From Hyphomicrobium sp. MC1 (GTDB lineage: Bacteria > Pseudomonadota > Alphaproteobacteria > Rhizobiales > Hyphomicrobiaceae): a stretch of DNA of 64,000 bases. The notes beneath the pieces are model-generated. The model saw only the letters and a list, made by a program, of their open reading frames with translations. It had not been told where the DNA came from and did not search any database. The stretch is taken from positions 2,728,001 to 2,792,000 of the forward strand of contig NC_015717.1 of NCBI RefSeq assembly GCF_000253295.1. The letters run 5' to 3'. This document shows, in pieces, positions 17,380 to 25,292 of the stretch (position 1 is its first letter; each line of letters opens with the position of its first letter). Made by a program: the position numbers and the translations under genes.

Positions 17380-18912
17380 TTAGTATGCGCGGGCGATAAG
17401 CACATACTCTTTCGCCGGTTCTCCCGTGAAGAAACATTTACTTGCGGGCGCGTCTTGAACCAGAGGCGCATTGCGAATCGTAAGCTTCAGAGCCTTCAGG
17501 CGATCTGCAATTCCTTCCAGGATCTCGCCATCAGGGCGCGACCACGGGACACGGACCCAGCCTTTGAAGGCGCCCGCCTCGTCTTCGCCCTCGCCAGGCC
17601 CGAAATAGTCAGCCAGCTCGTCGAACGTCGTCATGTTGGTGATGATGTTGCCGTCGAGCCGCGCCTTGGCTTCGGCAAACAGAGTGCCTTGAATATCCTT
17701 GAGAAGTGCCGAGGCCCCGGCGACGAACTCGTCGCGCGACATGGTGGTCGAGATGACCTTGTCGCCATCGCGCAGGCGATCGCGGCGCATGAACGTGACG
17801 TTGCCGCCGCTGGCGTCACGGCCGCCGACCTCGACGATGACTGGGGCGCCGCGGCGGACCCAGTTCCAACGCTTCTCGGCCGACTTGATGGGCTTCAGAT
17901 CGACAAGGGTGCGGATGCCGGCAGCCTTCAGGTCTTTCTCAATTGAAGCGCAATATTCGATGAGCGCGGCGTCTTCCGGCTTTTCGCGTAGCATCGGGAC
18001 AATGATGATCTGGCGCGGCGCGATCATCGGCGGTAAGCGAAGGCCATCGTCGTCGCCGTGGGTCATGATCACACCACCGATGAGACGGGTCGACACGCCC
18101 CAGCTCGTCGTATGGCAATAGGTCAGTTGGCCTTGCGCATTCTGGAACTGGATGTTCTGCGCTTCGGCGAAGTGCGTACCGAGATAATGCGACGTACCGG
18201 CTTGCAGCGCCTTGCCGTCCTGCATCATGGCTTCGATGGAATAGGTGTTGTCGGCGCCGGGAAAACGCTCATTCGGCGGTTTTTCGCCAGCCACAACCGG
18301 CATCGCGAGAACGTCTTCGGCGAAGGTGCGATAGACCTCCAACATCTTCAGCGTTTCAGTAACGGCATCGTCGCGGTCGGCGTGAGCGGTATGACCTTCC
18401 TGCCAGAGGAATTCTGCCGTGCGTAGGAACAGACGCGTGCGCATTTCCCAGCGGACGACGTTGGCCCATTGATTGATCAGTAGCGGAAGATCGCGATAGC
18501 TTTTCACCCAGCGCTGAAACGCGTCGCCGATGATGGTTTCCGACGTCGGACGGACGATCAGCGGTTCTTCCAGCTTGGCGTCGGGATCGACGACGAGCTT
18601 GCCGTCTTCGTTCTTCAGGCGGTGATGGGTGACAACCGCCATTTCCTTGGCAAAGCCTTCGACGTGCTCGGCTTCCTTGGCGATGAAGCTCATCGGGATG
18701 AAGAGCGGGAAATAGCAGTTGTCGTGCCCCGTCTCTTTGATGCGAGCATCGAGATCGGCCTGGATACGCTCCCACACGCCCCAGCCCCATGGCTTGATGA
18801 TCATGCAGCCGCGGACAGGGCTCGTCTCGGCCATGTCGCCGTCACGGACAACGGCTTGATACCACTCGGGGAAGTTCTCCTCGCGGGAAATGGGAAGCGC
18901 GCGCTTGCTCAT
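17380..18912 (-). CDS. proS: Prolyl-tRNA synthetase, eukaryotic/archaeal-like type
   Basis: Class II aminoacyl-tRNA synthetase that charges tRNA-Pro. At 510 residues it is longer than the roughly 440-residue bacterial-type ProRS usual in alphaproteobacteria. Its sequence follows the eukaryotic/archaeal form (type 3): N-terminal MSKRALPISREENFPEWYQA, motif 2 region RPTSETIIGDAFQRWVKSYR and WANVVRWEMRTRLFLRTAEF, then LWQEGHTAHA and motif 3 region LRLPPMIAPRQI. The C-terminal extra domain contains KCFFTGEPAKEYV and ends in a Tyr, which is characteristic of that group. No bacterial insertion (editing) domain is seen. The gene nevertheless occupies the normal alphaproteobacterial proS position upstream of lolC. 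The enzyme call is firm and the foreign-type call strong. Confidence 0.95.
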   Translation of the reverse strand: MSKRALPISREENFPEWYQAVVRDGDMAETSPVRGCMIIKPWGWGVWERIQADLDARIKETGHDNCYFPLFIPMSFIAKEAEHVEGFAKEMAVVTHHRLKNEDGKLVVDPDAKLEEPLIVRPTSETIIGDAFQRWVKSYRDLPLLINQWANVVRWEMRTRLFLRTAEFLWQEGHTAHADRDDAVTETLKMLEVYRTFAEDVLAMPVVAGEKPPNERFPGADNTYSIEAMMQDGKALQAGTSHYLGTHFAEAQNIQFQNAQGQLTYCHTTSWGVSTRLIGGVIMTHGDDDGLRLPPMIAPRQIIIVPMLREKPEDAALIEYCASIEKDLKAAGIRTLVDLKPIKSAEKRWNWVRRGAPVIVEVGGRDASGGNVTFMRRDRLRDGDKVISTTMSRDEFVAGASALLKDIQGTLFAEAKARLDGNIITNMTTFDELADYFGPGEGEDEAGAFKGWVRVPWSRPDGEILEGIADRLKALKLTIRNAPLVQDAPASKCFFTGEPAKEYVLIARAY

Positions 18913-19086
18913 CGTATCGACTTTATGCTTCTGGCGGACCCATAGCCGCGGGCCCCGCCTATTCTAGGGATCAGCGCGCATAGCCGCTTGGAATGCCGCT
19001 TGCAACACGTCGCGCAGGTGCAGGCCCCAAATTGGTGGAATTATGTGCGAAATTTGCGCTTGAGGGCCGCCAGACGGGTTCGCCGC

Positions 19087-19353
19087 CTAGTTGCCGACGC
19101 GAATGAGGCCTGTTGAGATCTGCAAAAGGTCGACCTTTGCAGCGACCACGTAAACGATCGCGAATACCACGCACGTCACGACCGTATTCACGAGGAAGAC
19201 CCGTAACGGGTTGATTCTGTGGGGCGCGCTTTCGGGTGTGCCGGGCACGACGTCGCCCGCTTCACCCTGTGTTTTTGCGAAGAACGGCAGGACCGTAAAA
19301 AGCGTGATGAACCACAGGCAAAAGAACGTGGCGACGGCGATCGAGGTTCGCAT
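19087..19353 (-). CDS. DUF1467 family small membrane protein
   Basis: An 88-residue protein with two predicted transmembrane helices: residues about 4-26 (SIAVATFFCLWFITLFTVLP) and about 52-74 (VFLVNTVVTCVVFAIVYVVA). The FTVLPFF segment and the PESAPHRINPLRVFLVNT linker are typical of DUF1467, an alphaproteobacterial family of unknown function that regularly lies between mce and proS. The ATG at 19353 is 35 bases after the mce stop, consistent with one transcript. Confidence 0.85.
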   Translation of the reverse strand: MRTSIAVATFFCLWFITLFTVLPFFAKTQGEAGDVVPGTPESAPHRINPLRVFLVNTVVTCVVFAIVYVVAAKVDLLQISTGLIRVGN

Positions 19354-19388
19354 AACGAGACCCTTCGAACTAGAGCCAGAGGCTCGGT

Positions 19389-19793
19389 TTACACCTGTTC
19401 CAGCTCGACGAGGGTGCCGCAGAAGTCCTTCGGATGCAGGAACAGCACGGGCTTGCCGTGCGCGCCGATCTTCGGAGTTCCGTCGCCGAGCACGCGCGCA
19501 CCCTGGGCCTTCAACTGGTCACGCGCGGCAATGATGTCGTCCACTTCATAGCACACATGGTGGATACCGCCGTCAGGAGATTTTTCGAGAAATTTCGCGA
19601 TAGGCGAAGCTTCACCGAGCGGCTCCAAAAGCTCAATCTTGGTGTTCGGAAGCTCGATAAACACGACTTTGACGCCGTGCTCAGGCTGCTCCATTGGCGC
19701 GCCGACTTTGGCTCCCAGAGCGTTCTTATAGACGCCCGAGGCCTTTTCGAGGTCCTTGACCGCGATGGCAACGTGGTTCAGGCGTCCGATCAT
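19389..19793 (-). CDS. mce: Methylmalonyl-CoA epimerase
   Basis: Interconverts (2S)- and (2R)-methylmalonyl-CoA, needed when propionyl-CoA enters central metabolism or in the ethylmalonyl-CoA pathway used by many methylotrophic alphaproteobacteria. The 134-residue protein is a VOC (glyoxalase) fold with metal ligands in RLNHVAIAVKDLEKA and GGIHHVCYEVDDI and the final Glu in GTLVELEQV. Length and motif positions match the family. The start at 19793 lies 47 bases after the RNase J stop. Nothing in the window shows which pathway it serves. Confidence 0.93.
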   Translation of the reverse strand: MIGRLNHVAIAVKDLEKASGVYKNALGAKVGAPMEQPEHGVKVVFIELPNTKIELLEPLGEASPIAKFLEKSPDGGIHHVCYEVDDIIAARDQLKAQGARVLGDGTPKIGAHGKPVLFLHPKDFCGTLVELEQV

Positions 19794-19840
19794 GCTCCGT
19801 TCTCCGATGTGGGATTGAGATTTGGCGAAGTTTCGAGACT

Positions 19841-21556
19841 TCAGCCCCTGCCATCCACCACGGAGAGGAGCACTTTGACAACAGGCTTCTTGCCCCAGGC
19901 TTCGTTAATGGCCGAGCGCACAGCCCTTTGAACGGCTTCCTGGACCATGCCGTGGTCAGCCCGCCGCTTTGGCGGAATGGAGCGGAGCGTGCCATCGATG
20001 GCATCGAGCACGATCTCGCGCATCGAGTCACCGTCTCGGTCCGCGGCCGGAATGCCTTCGAGCACGACGCCGGGTTCACTCAGAATTTCGCCACGGCGGG
20101 ACAACGCCATCGCAACGACGGCGATGCCAACGAACGATAGCTTGCGACGCGCCTTCACCGGCCCTTCGACGTCCGGCACGATGAGATTGCCGTCGCGATA
20201 GAGCCGGCCGACAGGCGCCTCGTCGATGACAGAAACCGGCTCCGGCCAAAGCTTCAGGATTTCGCCATCAACAATGGTAAACGTCTGCTCGGCGCCGCAA
20301 GCGCGCGCGAGCTTGGCGTGTTCCCTGAGATGCCGCGCTTCGCCGTGCATCGGGACGGCAATCTTCGGGCGAAGCCAGGAATACATATCTCTCAGTTCGT
20401 CGCGACGGGGATGGCCGGTGACGTGCACGAGCGCTTCGGCGTCGGTGACGATTTCGGTACCGAGTCGCGCCAAAGCATTCTGCACGCGCGAGACGGCGCG
20501 TTCGTTGCCCGGAATGGTGCGCGACGAGAAGATGACGAGATCGCCCTTATCCAGTGAAATGTCCGGATGCTCGTCCTCGGCGATACGCGCGATGGCGGCG
20601 CGCGGCTCACCCTGGCTGCCGGTACACAGCACGACGACTTTATTGCGCGACAGGTCCGAAAAGCGCTGCTGGTCCAGATACGTGAAGTTCGGCGGCAAGT
20701 AGCCGGTCTCAATCGCAACTTCGATGATCCGATGCAAAGCGCGCCCTGCGACAACCAGCGAGCGCCCGGCTGCTTGAGCCGCGGCCGCAATCGAAGCAAC
20801 GCGGGCGACATTCGAGGCAAAGAGCGTGACGGCGACACAGCGCGGCGCATCGGCGATCAGCTTTTTCAGCGTTTTGGCGACGTCCTCTTCCGAGGCCGAG
20901 CGCCCTTCGCGCATAGCATTCGTGGAATCGCCGACAAGTGCGAGCACGCCTTCATCGCCCAGGGATTGCAGCTTAGCGGCATCGTGTGGACGGCCGACGA
21001 CGGGCGTCGGATCGAGCTTCCAGTCGCCGGTATGGAATACGAGGCCCGCAGGCGTCCGGATCGCGAGCCCGTTGGGCTCAGGGATCGAATGCGTGAGGCT
21101 TACGAGTTCGATATCGAAAGCGCCCGCCTTGAACCTGCCGCCGAGCGGCACCTCTTTGATCGGAAGCGAAACGGAGCCGCCGAACTCGCCGGCTTTCGTC
21201 TTCAGCATTCCTGCCGTGAACGGTGTTGCGAAGATTGGGCATTCCAGCGAAGGCCACAGGTCGATGACGGCGCCGATGTGATCTTCGTGCGCGTGGGTCA
21301 GCACGAGACCGGCGATATTCTTCCGTTCAGGGACGATAAAGCGGAGATCAGGCAATATGACGTCGGCGCCGGGTTCGCCCTCGTGCGGGAACGTCACGCC
21401 GAGATCGACCATCAGCCACGAGCGCGCGCGCGGTGGACCGAAGCCGTACAGATAGACGTTCATGCCGATCTCACCGAGACCGCCAAGCGCCATGAATACG
21501 AGTTCGTCTGAATTAAACTTTCCGGAGGATGGGGATGACGTCGGACGTTCGCTCAT
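19841..21556 (-). CDS. rnj: Ribonuclease J
   Basis: Metallo-beta-lactamase/beta-CASP ribonuclease with 5'-3' exo- and endonuclease activity, involved in RNA maturation and turnover in alphaproteobacteria. The zinc motif THAHEDH gives His88, His90, Asp92 and His93. Further motifs are FHTGDWKLDPTP and GDSTNAMREGRS, beta-CASP VVLCTGSQGEPRAA and PMHGEARHLREHAKL. Length is 571 residues. The ATG overlaps the birA stop by four bases (ATGA), so the two are translationally coupled, as in many relatives. Confidence 0.94.
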   Translation of the reverse strand: MSERPTSSPSSGKFNSDELVFMALGGLGEIGMNVYLYGFGPPRARSWLMVDLGVTFPHEGEPGADVILPDLRFIVPERKNIAGLVLTHAHEDHIGAVIDLWPSLECPIFATPFTAGMLKTKAGEFGGSVSLPIKEVPLGGRFKAGAFDIELVSLTHSIPEPNGLAIRTPAGLVFHTGDWKLDPTPVVGRPHDAAKLQSLGDEGVLALVGDSTNAMREGRSASEEDVAKTLKKLIADAPRCVAVTLFASNVARVASIAAAAQAAGRSLVVAGRALHRIIEVAIETGYLPPNFTYLDQQRFSDLSRNKVVVLCTGSQGEPRAAIARIAEDEHPDISLDKGDLVIFSSRTIPGNERAVSRVQNALARLGTEIVTDAEALVHVTGHPRRDELRDMYSWLRPKIAVPMHGEARHLREHAKLARACGAEQTFTIVDGEILKLWPEPVSVIDEAPVGRLYRDGNLIVPDVEGPVKARRKLSFVGIAVVAMALSRRGEILSEPGVVLEGIPAADRDGDSMREIVLDAIDGTLRSIPPKRRADHGMVQEAVQRAVRSAINEAWGKKPVVKVLLSVVDGRG

Positions 21557-22326
21557 GAATCCCCATCGCGCGCGACTTCGCCGACCAAGGCAACGTCACC
21601 GTAGTTGACTTCCCTGACGGCGCCGCCGACCTCGGCCAGCAGAGCACCGGTTTCCGCCAGTCCCTGATATGTCCCGGAGACGGGACCCTGGGTTGTATTG
21701 ATCGTGATCAGCTCGCCGAGCGGACCGGCGCGTTCGATCCAGGCCTCCCGGATCGCAGCAAAATTCGATCCGGCGTTCCAGCGATCCAACCAATAGAAAA
21801 CGCGTTCCGACAGGACGTCGAGCAAGGCACGCGGTTCAGGTGGTCGACCGAAATGGCCGAGTGCAGTAGCAGCGCGCCCAAGCGCGTCCGGAAAAGTCAC
21901 AAGATTCAATCCAAAACCCAAAATAGCTAAAAAGCCGGAGCCTTCCCGTAACGACGTGCTCTCGACCAGAATTCCACCGGCTTTGGCAAACCCAATCAAA
22001 ATGTCGTTCGGCCATTTGAGGCGAAGTTCGGCCTCCGAAGCAAGATCCATTGTCGCTCGAATGGCGTCTATGACTGAAATTCCTGCCAGAAGTGACAATT
22101 GGCCCGCTTTTTCCATCGGCGCAGTGCAACGAAAGGCCAAGCTGGCGTGAAGATTGCCCGTCTGGGAGACCCACTGTCGCCCGGAACGCCCCCTACCCCC
22201 AGTCTGGACGTCGGCGATGACCCAGAGGGGCAGCGGTTCACCCGCCAGCCCTAAGCGCGTAGCGTCGGCGTTCGTCGAGCCGGTCTCGGCGACGTGGACG
22301 ATTCGCGGCGGTGGGACTTCATCCAT
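21553..22326 (-). CDS. birA: Biotin--[acetyl-CoA-carboxylase] ligase
   Basis: Attaches biotin to the carrier domain of acetyl-CoA carboxylase and other biotin enzymes. The ligase core is complete in 257 residues: TGGRGRSGRQWVSQTGNLHA (biotin/AMP loop), LRLKWPNDILIG with the catalytic Lys, and GILVES. There is no N-terminal helix-turn-helix, so it is a class I BirA without the repressor function of the E. coli protein. It lies seven bases after nuoN and overlaps rnj by four bases. Confidence 0.94.
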   Translation of the reverse strand: MDEVPPPRIVHVAETGSTNADATRLGLAGEPLPLWVIADVQTGGRGRSGRQWVSQTGNLHASLAFRCTAPMEKAGQLSLLAGISVIDAIRATMDLASEAELRLKWPNDILIGFAKAGGILVESTSLREGSGFLAILGFGLNLVTFPDALGRAATALGHFGRPPEPRALLDVLSERVFYWLDRWNAGSNFAAIREAWIERAGPLGELITINTTQGPVSGTYQGLAETGALLAEVGGAVREVNYGDVALVGEVARDGDS

Positions 22327-22332
22327 CAGTCG

Positions 22333-23796
22333 TTAAAGCGGATGCGCCGACACCAGGACTGAGGCGGCGGCCGTGGCAGCGTCAACGATGGAACCACCGA
22401 CGAACGGCAGCACGAACGCCGCCGCGAAAACAGCCGACAGCGCCATGACAGCGGAGGTTCGACCTTCGCGCGGTGAGAAGGCCTCGGCCGGTTCGTCGAA
22501 GAACATGACCTTCACGATGCGCAGGTAATAGTAGGCGCTGATAACGCTCGAAACCATGCCGATGACCGAGAGCGGATAGAGCCCTGCCTTGATGGCCGGA
22601 AGGAACACGTACCACTTCGCCCAGAAGCCCGCGAGCGGCGGAATGCCTGCGAACGAGAACATCAAAATCGCCAAGATCGTCGCGAACGTCAGATCAGAGC
22701 GCGCGAGACCGGCCAGATCTGAAATGCTTTCGACGTAGCGGTCGCCACGGCGCATCGACAGGACGCAGGCGAAGGCGCCGAGCGTCATGGCGACGTAGAT
22801 CGCGAGATAGATCAGTACGCCGCTCGTTCCCTCGGGGCTGTTGGCGGCGAGGCCCACCAGCGAGAAGCCGACATGGCCGATCGACGAATAGGCGAGGAGC
22901 CGCTTGATGTTGGTCTGACCGATGGCTGCGAACGCGCCAAGCGCCATAGACGCTATCGACAGGAAGATGACGATCTGCTGCCATTGCGGCGCGGCTGCGG
23001 GCATTGCGGCTTGCGTGAAGCGCAGCAGGAGTGCCATTGCAGCGATTTTCGGCGCGCCGGCGAAGAAGGCGGTCACCGGCGTCGGGGAGCCCTGATAGAC
23101 GTCGGGTGTCCACATATGGAAGGGCACGGCAGCGATTTTGAAAGCGATGCCGACAAGCACAAAAACGAGGCCGAACGTCAGGCCGACGTTCGTCGCCATT
23201 TCCGGCAAGCCAGCAGCGGATGCAATCGACGCGTAGCTCGTCGAGCCAGTGACGCCGTACAGGATCGAAGCGCCATAGAGCAGCATGCCTGACGACAGCG
23301 CGCCGAGCACGAAATACTTCAGACCCGCCTCGCTCGACCGGACATCGTCGCGGTTGAAGGCGGCCACGACGTAAAGCGCCAGCGATTGCAATTCGAGTCC
23401 AAGATAGAGCGCGATGAGGTCATTCGCCGAAACCATCATCAGCATGCCGAGCGTCGCCAGCAGCACCAGCACCGGATATTCAAACAACAGCAGCTTCGCG
23501 CGCGTGAAGTTGTCGAAGGTCATCAGCAGCGTCAGCGCCGCGCCGACGAGAATGACGATCTTCAGGAAGCGCGTGAAGCTGTCGGAAACGAACGCTCCGT
23601 TGAATACCGTTGCGGAGCCGCCTTGCTCGAAGACAGCGATGGCGACGACGACCAGCAGGCCGATGGCCAGCCACGAGACGACGCGGCCAGCCGCTTCGCC
23701 GTTCTTCATGAAAACGCCGACCATCAGCAGCGCGATGGCGCCAAGCGCGAGGATGAGCTCGGGCAGGACGACTTGCAGGACCGTACTATCGATCAT
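22333..23796 (-). CDS. nuoN: NADH-quinone oxidoreductase subunit N
   Basis: Antiporter-like proton-pumping subunit of complex I in the inner membrane. The 487-residue protein has about 14 transmembrane segments. The proton-antiporter core (YFVLGALSSGMLLYGASILY, then IKRLLAYSSIGHVGFSLVGL) carries the conserved Lys residues in discontinuous helices, and the FSFAGIPPLAGFWAKWYVF segment is also typical. Its ATG overlaps the nuoM stop by four bases. It is the last nuo gene; birA follows after seven bases, so the transcript may continue. Confidence 0.97.
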   Translation of the reverse strand: MIDSTVLQVVLPELILALGAIALLMVGVFMKNGEAAGRVVSWLAIGLLVVVAIAVFEQGGSATVFNGAFVSDSFTRFLKIVILVGAALTLLMTFDNFTRAKLLLFEYPVLVLLATLGMLMMVSANDLIALYLGLELQSLALYVVAAFNRDDVRSSEAGLKYFVLGALSSGMLLYGASILYGVTGSTSYASIASAAGLPEMATNVGLTFGLVFVLVGIAFKIAAVPFHMWTPDVYQGSPTPVTAFFAGAPKIAAMALLLRFTQAAMPAAAPQWQQIVIFLSIASMALGAFAAIGQTNIKRLLAYSSIGHVGFSLVGLAANSPEGTSGVLIYLAIYVAMTLGAFACVLSMRRGDRYVESISDLAGLARSDLTFATILAILMFSFAGIPPLAGFWAKWYVFLPAIKAGLYPLSVIGMVSSVISAYYYLRIVKVMFFDEPAEAFSPREGRTSAVMALSAVFAAAFVLPFVGGSIVDAATAAASVLVSAHPL

Positions 23797-25292
23797 TGGT
23801 ATCCTCGCGTCGTCAGCGATGCAGCCGCCGTTGCCTGGGCCGACTGATAATTCTCGACTAGGTTCTTCACCGACGTCGCCGTCACGTCCAGGACCGGCGA
23901 CGGATACACGCCATAGAAAATGGTGAGCAGGATGAGCGGCGCCAGGATCGCAACCTCACGCGGCGACAAATCGAGGATGCTCTTGAGATTGGCCTTCTCC
24001 AGCGCTCCGAAGATCACGCGGCGATAGAGATAAAGCGCATAGGCCGCCGACAAGATCATGCCTGTCGCGCCGATGATCGCCACCCAAGTGTTGGCGCGGA
24101 AGGCGGCGAGCAGCGTCAGGAATTCACCAATGAAGCCGCTGGTGCCGGGCAGGCCGATATTCGCCATCGTGAAAACCATGAAGGCGAAGGCGTATTTCGG
24201 CATGCGCTCAACGAGGCCACCATAGGCTGCGATCTCGCGGGTGTGCATGCGGTCGTAGATGACGCCGACGCACAGGAAGAGAGCCGACGAGACGATGCCA
24301 TGCGAGAGCATCTGGAAGATGGCGCCGTCAACGCCCTGCTGCGTCGCCGAGAAGATGCCCATCGTCACGTAGCCCATGTGCGCGACCGACGAATAGGCGA
24401 TCAGCTTTTTCATATCTTCCTGAACGAGCGCGACGAGCGAGGTGTAGACGATCGCCACGATCGAGAGCGTGAAGACGAAGGGCGCGAGATCGGCAGACGC
24501 GTTCGGGAACATCGGCAGCGAGAAGCGCAGGAAGCCGTAGCCGCCCATCTTCAAAAGAATGCCCGCGAGAATGACGGAGCCTGCTGTTGGCGCTTCGACG
24601 TGAGCATCGGGAAGCCACGTGTGGACAGGCCACATCGGCATCTTGACGGCGAACGACGCAAAAAACGCGATCCACAGCCACCACTGCATTTCAGGCGGGA
24701 ACTTCGTCTGCAGCAGCGTCGGGATGTCGGTCGTGCCGGCGTGCCAGTACATCGCCATCATGGCGAGCAGCATCAGCACCGAGCCGAGCAGCGTATACAG
24801 AAAGAACTTGAAGCTCGCGTACACGCGGCGCTTACCGCCCCAGACGCCGATGATGACGAACATCGGGATGAGGCCGCCCTCGAAGAACAGATAGAAGAGG
24901 ACGAGATCGAGCGCGCAGAACACTCCGAGCATCATCGTTTCAAGGATGAGAAACGCGATCATGTATTCTTTGACGCGGACCTGAACCGATTGCCAGCTCG
25001 CCAGGATGCAGAGCGGCATCAGGAAGGTCGTCAGGATCACGAACAGCATCGAGATGCCGTCGACGCCCATCTTGTATTTCAGCGGGCCGAGCCAGTTGTA
25101 TTCCTCAACGAATTGAAAGCCGGCCGACGAGCTGTCGAAGTTGATCCAAATGAGCAGCGACACGGCGAAGGTGACGAGCGTCGTCCAAAGCGCGATCCAG
25201 CGCGCATTTCCCTTCGCTTCAGCGTTTTGCGTCGCGATCAGCACCGCGCCGATGAGCGGTAGGAAAATCGTGACCGAGAGAATGTTGCTCAT
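23793..25292 (-). CDS. nuoM: NADH-quinone oxidoreductase subunit M
   Basis: Second antiporter-like membrane subunit of complex I. The 499-residue protein has the expected conserved segments: FFEGGLIPMFVIIGVWGG (with the key Glu), WLPDAHVEAPTAGSVILAG, and KKLIAYSSVAHMGYVTMGIF. I place the start at 25292 (MSNILSVTIF), where the ATG overlaps the nuoL TGA (ATGA), rather than at an upstream codon that would add 13 residues inside nuoL. Confidence 0.97.
   Translation of the reverse strand: MSNILSVTIFLPLIGAVLIATQNAEAKGNARWIALWTTLVTFAVSLLIWINFDSSSAGFQFVEEYNWLGPLKYKMGVDGISMLFVILTTFLMPLCILASWQSVQVRVKEYMIAFLILETMMLGVFCALDLVLFYLFFEGGLIPMFVIIGVWGGKRRVYASFKFFLYTLLGSVLMLLAMMAMYWHAGTTDIPTLLQTKFPPEMQWWLWIAFFASFAVKMPMWPVHTWLPDAHVEAPTAGSVILAGILLKMGGYGFLRFSLPMFPNASADLAPFVFTLSIVAIVYTSLVALVQEDMKKLIAYSSVAHMGYVTMGIFSATQQGVDGAIFQMLSHGIVSSALFLCVGVIYDRMHTREIAAYGGLVERMPKYAFAFMVFTMANIGLPGTSGFIGEFLTLLAAFRANTWVAIIGATGMILSAAYALYLYRRVIFGALEKANLKSILDLSPREVAILAPLILLTIFYGVYPSPVLDVTATSVKNLVENYQSAQATAAASLTTRGYQ

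Noticed and set aside
24243..25262. A 339-codon plus-strand frame opposite nuoM
   Set aside because: Translation is almost entirely charged residues (Arg, Asp, Glu, His), the signature of the reverse complement of a membrane protein gene.
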